A stretch of 64,000 nucleotides of DNA from Roseomonas sp. (GCA_031180725.1 JAPSLO010000002.1:186001-250000); one strand, 5' to 3'. Numbered from the stretch's first letter, positions 1-9,280 are shown. The notes: generated by a model from the sequence alone, not told the origin. Made by a program: numbers and translations.

Positions 1-2
1 CC

Positions 3-278
3 TTCGCGCTGGAGCTCGGCCCGCGCGGGGTGCGGGTGAATTCCGCCCGCCCCGGCTTCGCCGAAGGAAGTGCGGAGGTGGTGATGCCACCCGGCTATGC
101 GGAGGCGATCCGCGCGCGGTCACTGCTGGGCAAGGCGGGCCGGCCGGAGGATTTCGCCGCCACTGTCCTGTGGCTGTGCTCGGAGGAGGCGGCTTTCGTC
201 ACCGGCTCCGTGCTGGACAATGGCGGCGGCGGACACATCAACCGGCGCGACGGCGCCGCCACCCGCGCGCGGAGCTAA
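3..278 (+). CDS. SDR family oxidoreductase, C-terminal part (5' end outside window)
   Basis: The reading frame is open from the first bases of the window and stops at 276-278. The visible 91 residues carry the C-terminal pattern of classical short-chain dehydrogenases: GPRGVRVNSARPGF (the strand and loop after the catalytic helix), a GRPEDFAATVLWLCSEEAAFVTGS segment, and the D-NGGG motif near the end. The Rossmann N-terminus and the YxxxK site lie upstream of the window, so the substrate cannot be guessed. The last 15 or so residues after NGGGG are Arg/Ala-rich and look like a non-conserved tail. It is followed by a hairpin repeat and a convergent gene. Confidence 0.85.
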   Translation, partial: FALELGPRGVRVNSARPGFAEGSAEVVMPPGYAEAIRARSLLGKAGRPEDFAATVLWLCSEEAAFVTGSVLDNGGGGHINRRDGAATRARS

Positions 279-280
279 AG

Positions 281-322
281 CCTTTTCAAATCAGGCGAAA
301 TCGCCTCACGACTCGGAAAAGG
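281..322. repeat. Nested hairpin repeat element, copy 1
   Basis: The outer stem is CCTTTTC (281-287) with GAAAAGG (316-322). The inner stem is AGGCG (293-297) with CGCCT (302-306) around the loop AAAT. A second copy lies at 53002-53045 with the same inner core but a different outer stem, GCATTTTC with GAAAATGC. The two outer stems differ at positions that still pair, so structure rather than sequence appears to be kept. This copy sits between two convergent genes. There is no U-run, so it is not a classical intrinsic terminator. It resembles the class of short dispersed palindromes common in alphaproteobacteria (inference). Confidence 0.7.
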
Positions 323-338
323 GGACAAAGCAGGAGGC

Positions 339-380
339 TAGAGCGATTTCCGCGAGCGCTGGCGGGCAGAAGTCGCTCTA
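339..380. repeat. Long inverted repeat overlapping a stop codon
   Basis: TAGAGCGATTTC (339-350) pairs with GAAGTCGCTCTA (369-380) over 12 positions with one G-U pair, around an 18-base loop. The right arm contains the TAG stop (378-380, read on the minus strand) of the convergent binding-protein gene. Together with the hairpin at 281-322 it fills the short gap between convergent genes and may act as a bidirectional terminator or a mobile palindrome (inference). Confidence 0.6.
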
Positions 381-1106
381 ACGAGCGGGAGGGGCCACGG
401 ACAGGCCCCTCACGCCATGCTCCTCGATGAGGCGGGCGATCAGGCCGCTGGCTTTCGCTTCCTCGACGAAGCCGCGCAGGAAGGCGGCGGCGGCAGGGTT
501 GGGGCGGGCGGTGCCCACCGCCTGCTGCACGGTCATGAAATGGCCATCCAGGATGCGGGAGCCGGGCATCGCCTCCTGGTCCGCGATCAGGCGGGGACGC
601 AGGCCGGCCAGCGCTTCCAGACGCTCGTCGCGGAACAGCTCGAAGCTGGCCTGGATGCTGGGAGCATGAAGCAGTTGCGCCTGGCCGATATTGCGCTCCA
701 GCCAGAGGTCATAGGCGGCGCGGGCGGCGACCGCGATGCGTACGCCGGGCCGGTCGAGATCCGCCAGGGTCGTAATGGGCGACCCGGCGGGGACCAGGGC
801 GGTGGCCTCGATCTCGGCATAGGCGGGGGAGAAGGCGATCTTCTCGGCGCGCTGCGGCTCCGCCCCGATCAGGCCGATATCCCACACGCCCTTTCCGGCA
901 TCATCGGCCAGTTCCCCGGGGCGGGGATAGGTGACGTAGCGCACCGGCACGCCCAGCCGGTCCGCGATGGCCTTGGCCAGGCCCGGGGCCACGCCCACCG
1001 GATCACCGGAGTCGGTCCGGCCGGTCACCAGCAGGAAGTTGCTGAGATTGATGCCGGCACGCAGCACGCCGGTGGGAGCCAGTTCAGCGATGATCCGGGA
1101 ATCCAT
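378..1106 (-). CDS. Amino-acid-type ABC solute-binding protein without signal peptide
   Basis: The 242-residue product has the two-lobed SBP_bac_3 fold pattern. LAPTGVLRAGINLSNF is the usual N-terminal strand, GVAPGLAKAIADRLG follows, then WDIGLIGAEPQRAEKIAFSPAY and LIADQEAMPGSRIL. Family members normally start with a secretion signal, but here the mature-type sequence begins about ten residues after the start. The start is well placed: a GAGAGGA Shine-Dalgarno precedes the ATG, and the upstream methyltransferase gene ends only 26 bases away, so no signal sequence is being missed. It probably forms an operon with that methyltransferase. The protein may work in the cytoplasm as a ligand sensor or may have become an enzyme of the cyclohexadienyl-dehydratase type (inference). 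Confidence 0.8.
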   Translation of the reverse strand: MDSRIIAELAPTGVLRAGINLSNFLLVTGRTDSGDPVGVAPGLAKAIADRLGVPVRYVTYPRPGELADDAGKGVWDIGLIGAEPQRAEKIAFSPAYAEIEATALVPAGSPITTLADLDRPGVRIAVAARAAYDLWLERNIGQAQLLHAPSIQASFELFRDERLEALAGLRPRLIADQEAMPGSRILDGHFMTVQQAVGTARPNPAAAAFLRGFVEEAKASGLIARLIEEHGVRGLSVAPPAR

Positions 1107-1132
1107 GCGGGGCTGTTCCTCTCGGGTGGTTC

Positions 1133-2389
1133 TCAGGCGGGGGCGGCCAGCAGCAGCCGGTTCGTCGGCGCCATCGCCCGCACCAGGGCGGCGCGGTCAC
1201 GGGCCGCGGCTTCGGGGCTGGCGCCAGCGGCGACCACCTCGGCGGTGATCTCGCCCCAGCTCCGCCGGCCGTCGATGCGGGCGAGGAATGCGGCGGCCAG
1301 GGCGGGCAGCGGCACCATGGCCCGCAGATCGTCCCAGGTCACTGGCAAAACACCATCCGGGCGCAGCGATTTCGCCAGCGCCGGGCCGTCCAGCTCCCTC
1401 AGCACGGGCACGGCGGTCTCATCGTCCCAGGGCAGGTCGAGCGGCGGGTCCTCGGCGCGGACACAATAGGCGATGTGCATGCCCATATTGCCGCACACCG
1501 CCTCGGCCAGGGCGGCGCGGGCGATCGGGTCCAGGCCGGCGGTGCGGGCACGCAGGCGCGGGTCGGTCAGCCAGGTGTCGGGGTCATAGCGCAGCGGCTC
1601 CACCAGGGTCTGGATGCGCAGCCCGGCGCCCGCCACCAGCGCGGCAAGTTGCGGCACGGTGAAGGCGCGGTCGCGCGGGTTCAGCAGCAGGTCGTAGATG
1701 CCGGCGTCGCCACCCTGGATGTGGTCCGTGATCCAGGGGTTCTTCCGCAGCCAGGCGGTGGGCGGCACCTGCTTCCACAGTCGTTTGGCCACCTCCACCC
1801 GGGCGGGCGGGGCTTCCTCGGGCGGGGTCAGCAGGCGGAGCGCGTCCTGCAGCATATAGACACCGGTGCGGCCATGTGGGGCATAGACCATCAGCCCGAT
1901 TCCGCCGCGCGGCGCCAAGACGGAGACCAGCGCCGCCAAGCCCTCGGCCGGATCCGGCAGGTGGTGCAGCACCCCGCAGCAGTCGATGTAGTCAAAGGGG
2001 CCGAGACCGGATCGCGGCAGGTCCAGGATGGAGCCTTCCTGGAAGGTGATGTTCTCCAGCTTCCGCGCCGCGGCGCGCGCGGTGGCCACCTTGCGGGCAT
2101 GCGCCGAGCGGTCCAGCCAGGTGACGCGCCCTGGCCGGCCCAGCCAAGCCATCTGCTGGGCCAGCATGATCGTCCCGTCGCCCGAACCACCCCCAGCCAT
2201 GAGGGCGTTCAAGGGCTGGCTGGCGGGGCGGCGGGCGCCGAGGATCCAATGGTCCACCTCCCGCAGGTGTGAGGGGCTGCCCACCACCAGCCGCCGCGAC
2301 TCGTCCTTCGGGTCGCGGGCGGGATAGGGATAGGCCTCGTACTGGGCGGCGAGCTGCCTGTCGGTGGTGTCGCTCATCACGGTTTGCAT
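1133..2389 (-). CDS. Class I SAM-dependent methyltransferase with C-terminal extension
   Basis: This 418-residue protein shows a SAM-binding motif I GGGSGDG at residues 66-72, an acidic end of strand 2 (VTWLDRS), motif II-III ITFQEGSILDLP, and DYIDCCGVLHHLPDP near residues 133-147, which is typical of class I methyltransferases acting on small molecules or peptides. After about residue 330 comes an extra domain including FLARIDGRRSWGEIT, which recalls the PqqD-like winged helix; that reading is tentative. ATG 2389 or the internal ATG at 2377 (MSDTTD) could be the start; neither has a strong ribosome site. It lies divergent from the IalB-like gene and upstream of the signal-less binding protein. 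The substrate is unknown. Confidence 0.8.
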   Translation of the reverse strand: MQTVMSDTTDRQLAAQYEAYPYPARDPKDESRRLVVGSPSHLREVDHWILGARRPASQPLNALMAGGGSGDGTIMLAQQMAWLGRPGRVTWLDRSAHARKVATARAAARKLENITFQEGSILDLPRSGLGPFDYIDCCGVLHHLPDPAEGLAALVSVLAPRGGIGLMVYAPHGRTGVYMLQDALRLLTPPEEAPPARVEVAKRLWKQVPPTAWLRKNPWITDHIQGGDAGIYDLLLNPRDRAFTVPQLAALVAGAGLRIQTLVEPLRYDPDTWLTDPRLRARTAGLDPIARAALAEAVCGNMGMHIAYCVRAEDPPLDLPWDDETAVPVLRELDGPALAKSLRPDGVLPVTWDDLRAMVPLPALAAAFLARIDGRRSWGEITAEVVAAGASPEAAARDRAALVRAMAPTNRLLLAAPA

Positions 2390-2457
2390 AGGCGCGCCGC
2401 AGCAAAGGCGGAAGACGGCCGGTTGTCCCGCCGGGGGCCTCGCCGTATCTACCGCTC

Positions 2458-2994
2458 ATGCCCCGCAACGCGTTCTCCCTCGCCGGCCTGGCGCTGGCGG
2501 CCCTTCTGCTGACCCCGCCGGCCATGGCGCAGCAGGCGCGACCGCAGGGACCGCAGCGGCTGGGCGCCTTCCAAAACTGGACCGCGGCCACCCACCAGGA
2601 GAACGGCCAGAAGGTCTGCTACGCCTTCACTCGCGCCACTCGCAGCGAAGGCGCGGCGCAGAACCGGCAGTCCGTGACGCTGACCGTCACACATCGGCCG
2701 GCCGGACGGGACCAGGTGGCGGTTTCCGTGGGCTACGCCCTGCCGCGGCAGGCGGAAACGGTGTTGAGCATCGGCTCGGCCGAGCACAAGAGTTATGGCG
2801 TGGTGCAGTCCAGCGCCTTCTTCCAGAGCGGCAGCGCCCTGATCGGCGCCTTCCGCAACGGCCGCGACGCCGTGGTGCGCAGCCCCGGGCCGAATGGCCG
2901 CGGCACGGTGACCGATACCTTCTCCCTTTCGGGCTTCTCGGCCGCCTATGAGGCGATCTCCCGCGAATGCCCGCCGCCGAGATCCGGACGATGA
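2458..2994 (+). CDS. Invasion-associated locus B (IalB)-like secreted protein
   Basis: The 178-residue product has a clear signal peptide (hydrophobic [17 protein letters not shown], cleavage after AMA) and a mature part with the IalB-family pattern: a [17 protein letters not shown] start with a conserved Cys, a VTLTVTHRP strand, and a Ser/Phe-rich centre ending with a second Cys (RECPPP). Family members in alphaproteobacteria are periplasmic or envelope proteins of unknown biochemical role. The stop overlaps the start of rlmN (ATGA), so the two are probably co-transcribed. No virulence role should be assumed from the name. Confidence 0.75.
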   Translation: MPRNAFSLAGLALAALLLTPPAMAQQARPQGPQRLGAFQNWTAATHQENGQKVCYAFTRATRSEGAAQNRQSVTLTVTHRPAGRDQVAVSVGYALPRQAETVLSIGSAEHKSYGVVQSSAFFQSGSALIGAFRNGRDAVVRSPGPNGRGTVTDTFSLSGFSAAYEAISRECPPPRSGR

Positions 2995-4181
2995 GCGCCG
3001 CCGGCCCCACCCCCTCTACCAACCTGACGGCCGCCGAGCGCGAGCGCATCCTGGCCAAGGCCGCGCTCTTTGCCCCGCCGGCGGCCACCCTGCCGGACGG
3101 CCGTCGCGACCTGGTCGGCCTTTCGCGCGAAGAACTGGCGGCCGAGATGGTCGCCATCGGCGAGAAGCCCTTCCGCGCCAATCAGCTCTGGCACTGGATC
3201 TACCATCAGGGCGAGACCGACTTCGCGAAGATGCCCAGCATCGCGAAGCCGATGCAGGCCAAGCTGGCCGAGCGTTTCGTCGTGGGGCGCCCGGAAGCCA
3301 CCGCGGTCCAGACCAGCGAGGACACCACCCGCAAGTTCCTGTTCCGCTTCCGCGACGGGCAGCAGGTGGAGACGGTCTATATCCCCGATCTGCAGGAGGA
3401 TCGCGGCGCGGTCTGCATCTCCACCCAGGTCGGCTGCACCCTCTCATGCCGGTTCTGCCACACCGGCACGCAGAAGCTGGTGCGCAACCTGGGCGCGGCG
3501 GAGATCGTCGGCCAGTTCATGGCGGCGCGCGACAGCTATGGCGAATGGCCCAGCCCGAAGGACGGCATGCCCCGGCTGCTGTCCAACATCGTCGTCATGG
3601 GCATGGGCGAGCCGCTGTACAACTACGAGAACACCGCCAAGGCGATGAAGATCATCATGGACAACGAGGGCATCGGCCTCAGCCGCCGGCGCATCACGCT
3701 GTCCACCTCCGGCGTCGTGCCGATGATGGATCGCTGCGGGGCGGAGCTGAACGTCAACCTGGCGGTCAGCCTGCATGCGGTGACGAATGACCTGCGCGAC
3801 GAGATCGTGCCGCTGAACCGGAAATACCCGATCGAGGAGTTGATCGCCGCCTGCCGCCGCTATCCCGGCGCCAGCAATGCCAGACGCATCACCTTTGAAT
3901 ATGTCATGCTGCGCGGCGTGAACGACAGCGAGGCCGAGGCGCGGGAGCTGGTCCGGCTGATCAAGGGCATCCCTGCCAAGGTGAACCTGATCCCCTTCAA
4001 CCCCTGGCCCGGCAGCCCCTATCAGACGAGCAAGCCGGCGCAGGTGCGACGCTTCGCGGAGATAGTGATGCAGGCTGGCTATGCCAGCCCCATCCGCCGC
4101 CCGCGCGGGCGCGACATCCTGGCTGCCTGCGGCCAGCTGAAGACCGAGAGCGAACGCCAGAAGCGGGCCGCGGCGCGATGA
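2991..4181 (+). CDS. rlmN: Dual-specificity 23S rRNA/tRNA adenine-C2 methyltransferase RlmN
   Basis: RlmN is a radical-SAM enzyme that methylates C2 of A2503 in 23S rRNA and A37 of some tRNAs. The 396-residue product has the 4Fe-4S cluster motif CxxxCxxC at residues 149-156 (GCTLSCRFC), the GMGEPLYNY signature, and the substrate motif [10 protein letters not shown] Cys in the C-terminal AACGQL segment corresponds to the second methyl-carrying cysteine. The start is set at the ATG overlapping the IalB stop (ATGA); an upstream in-frame ATG at 2967 would lengthen it by eight residues. It is followed by the MOSC gene with a four-base overlap. Confidence 0.95.
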   Translation: MSAAGPTPSTNLTAAERERILAKAALFAPPAATLPDGRRDLVGLSREELAAEMVAIGEKPFRANQLWHWIYHQGETDFAKMPSIAKPMQAKLAERFVVGRPEATAVQTSEDTTRKFLFRFRDGQQVETVYIPDLQEDRGAVCISTQVGCTLSCRFCHTGTQKLVRNLGAAEIVGQFMAARDSYGEWPSPKDGMPRLLSNIVVMGMGEPLYNYENTAKAMKIIMDNEGIGLSRRRITLSTSGVVPMMDRCGAELNVNLAVSLHAVTNDLRDEIVPLNRKYPIEELIAACRRYPGASNARRITFEYVMLRGVNDSEAEARELVRLIKGIPAKVNLIPFNPWPGSPYQTSKPAQVRRFAEIVMQAGYASPIRRPRGRDILAACGQLKTESERQKRAAAR

Positions 4182-4723
4182 CGCAGGGGCGCGTCCTCGC
4201 CGTCGCCCGGCACGGCGCGCACCGCTTCTCCAAGCCCCTGGCTCTCTCGATCCGCCTCCTGGAAGGGCTGGGCGTGGAAGGGGATGCGCATTGCGGCGCG
4301 ACGGTGAAGCATCGTTCCCGCGTCGCGCAGGACCCGCACCAGCCCAATCTTCGCCAGGTGCACCTGATCCATTCCGAACTCTTCGAGGAGCTGGCGACGC
4401 GCGGCTTTCGCGTGGCGGCCGGCGAGATCGGGGAGAATGTGACGACCCAGGGCATCGACCTGCTGGCGCTGCCCCGCGGGGCGCGGCTGCATCTCGGCGC
4501 GACCGCCATCGTGGAGGTCACCGGCCTGCGCAATCCCTGCCGGCAGCTGGATGCCTTCCAGCCCGGGCTGATGGCCGCCACCCTGGGCCGCGACGCCCAG
4601 GGCCGGTTGCTGCGCAAGGCCGGCATCATGGCCGTGGTGGTCGCCGGTGGCGATGTGGTGCCGGGCAATCCGATCCGTGTGGCGTTGCCGCCCCCGCCGC
4701 ATGAGGCGCTGGAGCGTGTCTGA
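4178..4723 (+). CDS. MOSC domain-containing protein
   Basis: The protein has 181 residues and consists of a single MOSC domain: [11 protein letters not shown] near residue 31, [14 protein letters not shown], the [14 protein letters not shown] segment, and the conserved cysteine in LRNPCRQL (residue 121) that binds sulfur or molybdenum in relatives such as the MOCO sulfurase C-terminus and YiiM/YuaD. Known small MOSC proteins act in metal-sulfur transfer or detoxification of N-hydroxylated bases; the specific role here is not visible. It overlaps both rlmN upstream and the MFS gene downstream. Confidence 0.9.
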   Translation: MTQGRVLAVARHGAHRFSKPLALSIRLLEGLGVEGDAHCGATVKHRSRVAQDPHQPNLRQVHLIHSELFEELATRGFRVAAGEIGENVTTQGIDLLALPRGARLHLGATAIVEVTGLRNPCRQLDAFQPGLMAATLGRDAQGRLLRKAGIMAVVVAGGDVVPGNPIRVALPPPPHEALERV

Positions 4724-5897
4724 CCCGCCGCGTCCCGGCGGTGCGCCGCCGATCTGGCTGATGGCGGCGGCGGCCTTCACGGTGGGATGCGGCATGCGCC
4801 TGCTCGATCCGCTGCTGCCCATGCTGGCGCGGGATTTCGGCGTGGGGCTGGGCGCGGTGGCGCCGCTGATCGGCGGCTTCGCCCTGGCCTATGGGCTGGG
4901 GCAGCTCGTCTCCGGCCCGATCGGCGACGGATTCGGCAAGCTGCGCGTGGCCGCCGTGGGGCTGGCGCTGTACGCTGCGACGGTGCTGGGCGGATGGCTG
5001 GCGACGGATCTGACGGCGCTGCTCGGCCTGCGGGTGCTCTCGGGACTGTCCGCGGCGGCGACCATCCCCCTGTTCATGGCGCATATCGGCGACACGGTGG
5101 GCTATGCCCAGCGCCAAGCGGTGATCGCGCGTTTCATGACCGGCATGGTGATGGCCCAGCTTCTGGCCGGGCCGGTTTCCGGTGTGGTGGCCGAGATTGC
5201 CGGCTGGCGCGCTTCCTTCCTCCTTGTCGGCCTGGTGGCAGCGACCATGGCGGTACTGTTCGCGCTGCGGCTCGGCGCCGGTTGGCGCCTGGGCGGCCGG
5301 GGCTCGGCATTGAGCAGCCTGAGCGGCTTCGGGCGGATCCTGGGGCGGCCGGCGGGACGGCGGTTGCTGCTGGTGGCAATGGCCGATGGCGCGCTGCTGT
5401 TCGGCGGTGCCTTCCCCTTCGTCGCCTCCCTGCTGATCGAGGGCTTCGGTCTGAGCGCGGCCGAAGCCGGCATTATCGCCGCCGGCTTCGGCATCGGCTC
5501 CTTCGTCTATACCCGCGCCGCGCCCCGACTGGTGACACGGCTGGGGGAAAAGGGAATGGTGACCTGGGGCGGCTTCGGCCTCGGCGCGGGGCTGCTGGTC
5601 ATTGCCCTCTCCCCCAACTGGTGGCTGGTAGCGCTGGTGCAGTCAGGGTTGGGCCTGGTGTTCTTCATGCTGCACGGCACCTTGCAGGCGCGGGCCACCG
5701 AAGCCCTGCCCGAGGCGCGCGGCACCGCCGTGGCGGGTTTCGCCATGGCGCTCTTCCTGGGCCAGAGCATCGGCGCCGTGCTGTTCGGCACCCTGATCGC
5801 CGAGGCCGGCTACCGGCCCGCCTTCCTGATCGCGGCCGTAGGCACCGTGGCGCTGGGCCTGGTGATCCGGCGAGTCGTGTTGACCGGAACCGCCTGA
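4701..5897 (+). CDS. Major facilitator superfamily transporter
   Basis: The product has about 12 hydrophobic segments in two halves, with the MFS loop motif after segment 2 represented by GPIGDGFGKLRVA. The first half contains FTVGCGMRLLDPLLPMLARDFG, which resembles the drug:H+ antiporter or sugar-efflux types. Start candidates are ATG 4701 or GTG 4716 (MSDPPRP), both overlapping the end of the MOSC gene; the first is used. It likely exports a small molecule at the inner membrane. A short hairpin (AGGGGA 5932-5937, TCCCTT 5942-5947) lies about 35 bases after the stop, without a clear U-run. Confidence 0.85.
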   Translation: MRRWSVSDPPRPGGAPPIWLMAAAAFTVGCGMRLLDPLLPMLARDFGVGLGAVAPLIGGFALAYGLGQLVSGPIGDGFGKLRVAAVGLALYAATVLGGWLATDLTALLGLRVLSGLSAAATIPLFMAHIGDTVGYAQRQAVIARFMTGMVMAQLLAGPVSGVVAEIAGWRASFLLVGLVAATMAVLFALRLGAGWRLGGRGSALSSLSGFGRILGRPAGRRLLLVAMADGALLFGGAFPFVASLLIEGFGLSAAEAGIIAAGFGIGSFVYTRAAPRLVTRLGEKGMVTWGGFGLGAGLLVIALSPNWWLVALVQSGLGLVFFMLHGTLQARATEALPEARGTAVAGFAMALFLGQSIGAVLFGTLIAEAGYRPAFLIAAVGTVALGLVIRRVVLTGTA

Positions 5898-6111
5898 GGG
5901 GAAGGCAGGAAGAGGCGGACCAGGGGAGTTCTCCCTTCGCGCCGATTTTCCATGCACCCGCAGCCCACCTTCCGGGCATGATGCTAATCGCCGCCTCGGC
6001 GGCGCCATTTGGGGGCATTGGCCGCCGCCGCCCGAGGCGCAACATTCGCTGGCCTCTGGCCTCGCCACCCGCGCCATGCCATGTCCGCGCCTGCTTTGAG
6101 GAGATGACGCC

Positions 6112-7119
6112 ATGCGTCTGGCCCGCCGTTCCCTGTTCGCGCTCGGTGCCGCCGGCCTGGCCCTGCCGCAGCTGGCGGCCGCGCAGAGCGCCGCAAAGGT
6201 CCGGCTGCAACTCGGCTGGATTCCCAATGTGCAATACGCCGGCGAATGGATCGCGCTGGAACGCGGACATTTCCAGCGCCACGGCTCCGATGTGGAATGG
6301 TTCCCCGGCGGGCCGAACGCCCTGCCCGCGCCGGTGGTGCTGGCCGCCGGCCGGGCCGACCTGGGCTACACGGCCTGGTTCCCACTGCTGGACGCGGTGG
6401 CACGCGGCACGGATCTGGTGATGATCGCCGCCGTTTTCCCGCAGAACCCACTCGGCATCATCTCCCTGCCCCGCAAGCCGATCCGCGGCGCGGCCGACAT
6501 CGTCGGAGCCCGCATCCTGGCCCAGGGTCCGAACGAGAAAACCGCCATCGACGCCACCCTGGGGCTGAACAGCCTGCCGGTGCGCTGGACGCAGGTGCCG
6601 GCCGGCTTCTCGCCCGAGCCACTGCTGGCCGGTGATGGGGATGGCTACACCGCCTTCAGCACGAACCAGACCATCACGCTGGAACGCATGGGCATGGTGC
6701 GCGGGCGCGACTTCCACTTCGTCTCCTTCGACGAGATGGGCTTCCGCAGCTACGGCGCCGTGCTCTCCGCCCGCCGCGCCTATCTGGAACAGAACCGGCC
6801 GCAGGTGGTGTCATTCCTGCGCGGCCTTCTGCAGGGCTGGAACGAGAACGAGGCCGATCCCGCCGTGGCCGCGCGCCTGGCGGTGGAGAAATATGGCCGC
6901 GACCTGGGTCTGGATCTGCGCCAGCAGACCCGCCAGAACGAGCTGCAGATCCCGCTGGCCCGGCATGCCGAGCCCGGCCGCCCGCGACTTTCCATCGACA
7001 AGGCGCAGATCGAAGGGCCGCTCTACGCCGCCGCGCGCGCCACTGGACGCACGAACCTGCCCGATCCGGACCGGCTCTGCGACTTCACCGTCGTCGCCGA
7101 AGCGCATCGGGGGGCCTGA
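6112..7119 (+). CDS. NMT1/THI5-like ABC transporter solute-binding protein
   Basis: The 335-residue protein begins with a twin-arginine-type signal (ARRSLFALGAAGLALPQLAAAQ) and then the NMT1/THI5 pattern: VRLQLGWIPNVQYAGEWIALERG, the GGPNALPAPVVLAAGRADLG ligand-lobe segment, and GARILAQGPNEKTAIDATL. Family members bind pyrimidine precursors, sulfonates, riboflavin or related heterocycles in the periplasm. A GAGGAG ribosome site stands in front of the ATG. It is the first gene of an operon with an amidohydrolase, an ATPase and two permeases. The leader 5898-6111 has a hairpin (CGCCGC 5989-5994, GCGGCG 5999-6004), but no recognised riboswitch was found. Confidence 0.88.
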   Translation: MRLARRSLFALGAAGLALPQLAAAQSAAKVRLQLGWIPNVQYAGEWIALERGHFQRHGSDVEWFPGGPNALPAPVVLAAGRADLGYTAWFPLLDAVARGTDLVMIAAVFPQNPLGIISLPRKPIRGAADIVGARILAQGPNEKTAIDATLGLNSLPVRWTQVPAGFSPEPLLAGDGDGYTAFSTNQTITLERMGMVRGRDFHFVSFDEMGFRSYGAVLSARRAYLEQNRPQVVSFLRGLLQGWNENEADPAVAARLAVEKYGRDLGLDLRQQTRQNELQIPLARHAEPGRPRLSIDKAQIEGPLYAAARATGRTNLPDPDRLCDFTVVAEAHRGA

Positions 7120-7121
7120 AC

Positions 7122-8522
7122 ATGTCCGCTGCACCCAGCACGCTCGACATCCTCGTCACCGGCTGCACGGCGGTGACGATGGACGATGCCGGCACCGTCA
7201 TCGAGGATGCGGCGATCGGCATCGCCGACGGGCACATCGTCTGGATCGGCAAGGCCGCCGAGGCCGCCGCCCTGCCGAAGCCCGCCAACACGGTGGACGG
7301 ACGCGGCCGGATTGCCCTGCCGGGCATGATCGACGCCCATGTCCACACCGGGCAGCAATTGCTGCGCGGCAAGCTGGCGGAGCTGTCCCGCAAGCAGCCG
7401 CTGCGCATGCCGCCCTGGAAGAACTACTACATCCCCTTCGAAAGCATGCTGACGCCGGAGGATGTCTATCTCTCCGGCCTGGTCGCCTACACCAACATGA
7501 TCCTGAATGGCACGACCTGCTTCCTGGAAGCCGGCGGCCCGCATCCAGACGAAATGGCACGCGCGGCGGAGGAGGTCGGCATCCGCGGCTTCGTTGCGCT
7601 ATCCACCGTGGACCGCAACACGGATTTCGCCGGGCGCACCGTGCCCGGCTCCATGCTGATGACGACGCAGCAGGCCTATGACCGCAACGTCGAACTCGTG
7701 CGGCGGCACAAGGGGGCCGGCAAGCGGGTGCAGGCCTGGCTGTCGCTGCGCCAGATCATCGTCTGCACACCGGAACTGACCAAGAGCCTGGCCGATGTGG
7801 CGCGGCAGGAAGGGGTGAAGATCCACACCCATCTGGCCGAAGGCACCTACGAAATCGACTACGCGCTGGAACACTACGGCGCGCGGCCGACCACCTATCT
7901 GGAGAAGATCGGCGCCATTGGCCCGCACATCCATGCCGCGCACAGCGTCATCCTGATGCCAGAGGAGGTGGACCTCTACGAGAAGCACCAGATTTCCGCC
8001 TGCCATTGCGCCATGGGCAATTACGGGATCGGCATCCCCCGCCTGCAGGAGATGTGGCGCCGCGGCATCCCGATTGGTCTGGGCACCGATGGCGCGGCTT
8101 CCGCCCACACCATGGACATCTTCCAGGTGGCGCATGCCGCACGCATCGGCCAGGCGGCGCAGATCGGCCATGCCTATCACCACCGCACGCCGATGAGCGC
8201 GGAGGAGATCCTGAAGGTCGCGACCCGCGGCGGCGCCCGTGCCGCCGGCCTTGGGAACGAGCTGGGCTGCCTGGAAGCCGGGCGGCGCGCCGACCTGATC
8301 CTGGTGGATCCTTCGGATGCCGATTGCTGGGGCGCGCAGGATCCCTTCTACATTGCCGCGCATTGCATCCTCGGCCGCGATGTCCGCACCGTGATCGTGG
8401 ACGGCAAGCTGGTGATGAAGGAACGCGAGATGCTGACGGTGGACATGAACCGGCTGCGCGCCAACCTTGCCAAAGGCCGCGCCGAGATCATGGCGCGTTT
8501 CGACGCGGTGGTGACGGCCTGA
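7122..8522 (+). CDS. Amidohydrolase of the TrzA/cytosine-deaminase-like group
   Basis: A metal-dependent hydrolase of 466 residues. Ligands visible: HVH at residues 73-75, the His of KIHTHLAEG (237), the His of HAAHSV (274) and Asp 323 in GTDGAAS. The order and the THLAE and GTDGA motifs match the S-adenosylhomocysteine deaminase / atrazine chlorohydrolase / guanine deaminase branch, which removes an amino or chloro group from a ring. Its place directly behind a THI5-like binding protein and before the transporter genes suggests that it acts on the imported compound once in the cytoplasm. The substrate is not known. Confidence 0.9.
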   Translation: MSAAPSTLDILVTGCTAVTMDDAGTVIEDAAIGIADGHIVWIGKAAEAAALPKPANTVDGRGRIALPGMIDAHVHTGQQLLRGKLAELSRKQPLRMPPWKNYYIPFESMLTPEDVYLSGLVAYTNMILNGTTCFLEAGGPHPDEMARAAEEVGIRGFVALSTVDRNTDFAGRTVPGSMLMTTQQAYDRNVELVRRHKGAGKRVQAWLSLRQIIVCTPELTKSLADVARQEGVKIHTHLAEGTYEIDYALEHYGARPTTYLEKIGAIGPHIHAAHSVILMPEEVDLYEKHQISACHCAMGNYGIGIPRLQEMWRRGIPIGLGTDGAASAHTMDIFQVAHAARIGQAAQIGHAYHHRTPMSAEEILKVATRGGARAAGLGNELGCLEAGRRADLILVDPSDADCWGAQDPFYIAAHCILGRDVRTVIVDGKLVMKEREMLTVDMNRLRANLAKGRAEIMARFDAVVTA

Positions 8523-8527
8523 CCGGC

Positions 8528-9280
8528 ATGGCGGCGATTCGGCTTTCGGGGGTCACCAAGCGCTTCCTCCTGGACAATGGGCAGGAGGTGACGGCGCTGG
8601 AGGGGATGGAGCTGTCCATCGGCCAGGGCGAGTTCGTCGCCCTGATCGGCCCCAGTGGCTGCGGCAAAAGCACCGTGCTGCGGCTGATCGCCGCGCTGGA
8701 ACAACCCAGTGATGGCCGGGTAAGCGTGGAGGGCCGCGCGCCGGCGGAGCTGGCGAAGGCGCATCGCCTGGGCGTCGCCTTCCAGGAACACGCCTTGCTG
8801 CCCTGGCTGGACGTGGCGCGCAACATCGCGCTGCCCTGGCGTGTGGCAGGCCGCAGCCCGGACGAGGCGCGCGTGGCGGAGCTGATCCGGCTGGTAGGGC
8901 TTTCCGGTTTCGAGAAGGCGCGGCCGAAGCAGCTTTCCGGCGGCATGCGCCAGCGCGTGGCCATCGCGCGGTCGTTGGCGCTGCGGCCGGATGTGCTGTT
9001 GCTGGACGAGCCCTTTGGCGCGCTGGATGCGGTGACGCGCCGGCAGATGAACATCGAGCTGCAGCGCATCTGGACAGAGCAGCGCACCACCACCCTGCTG
9101 GTCACGCATGCCGTGGACGAGGCGCTGTTCCTGGCCGACCGCGTGGTGGTCATGAGCGGCCGCCCCGGCCGCGTGATCCGCGTGCTGGACGTGCCCTTCG
9201 AGCGCCCCCGCCGGCCGGAGGTGATGCGCAGCGCGGAGTTCCATGCGCTGGCGGATGAGCTGACCGAGGCCCTGGCGTGA
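8528..9280 (+). CDS. ABC transporter ATP-binding protein (SsuB/TauB type)
   Basis: Translated from ATG 8528, it is 250 residues with Walker A GPSGCGKS (41-48), a Q-loop in [10 protein letters not shown], signature LSGGMRQR (136-143), Walker [13 protein letters not shown] and an H-loop VTHAVDEA. The [10 protein letters not shown] wording is typical for nitrate/sulfonate/taurine importers that work with NMT1-type binding proteins. The frame is open far upstream inside the amidohydrolase gene, but only the 8528 start gives a normal N-terminus. It overlaps the next permease by GTGA. Confidence 0.93.
   Translation: MAAIRLSGVTKRFLLDNGQEVTALEGMELSIGQGEFVALIGPSGCGKSTVLRLIAALEQPSDGRVSVEGRAPAELAKAHRLGVAFQEHALLPWLDVARNIALPWRVAGRSPDEARVAELIRLVGLSGFEKARPKQLSGGMRQRVAIARSLALRPDVLLLDEPFGALDAVTRRQMNIELQRIWTEQRTTTLLVTHAVDEALFLADRVVVMSGRPGRVIRVLDVPFERPRRPEVMRSAEFHALADELTEALA

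Noticed and set aside
417-1469. Long reading frame on the plus strand opposite the binding-protein and methyltransferase genes
   Set aside because: Antisense shadow of high-GC codon usage. Residues are His/Gly/Arg-rich and match no family, while the minus-strand genes have clear motifs.
5989-6004. Possible terminator or riboswitch in front of the THI5-like binding protein
   Set aside because: A six-base stem with a four-base loop but no U-run and no TPP-riboswitch core; too weak to call.
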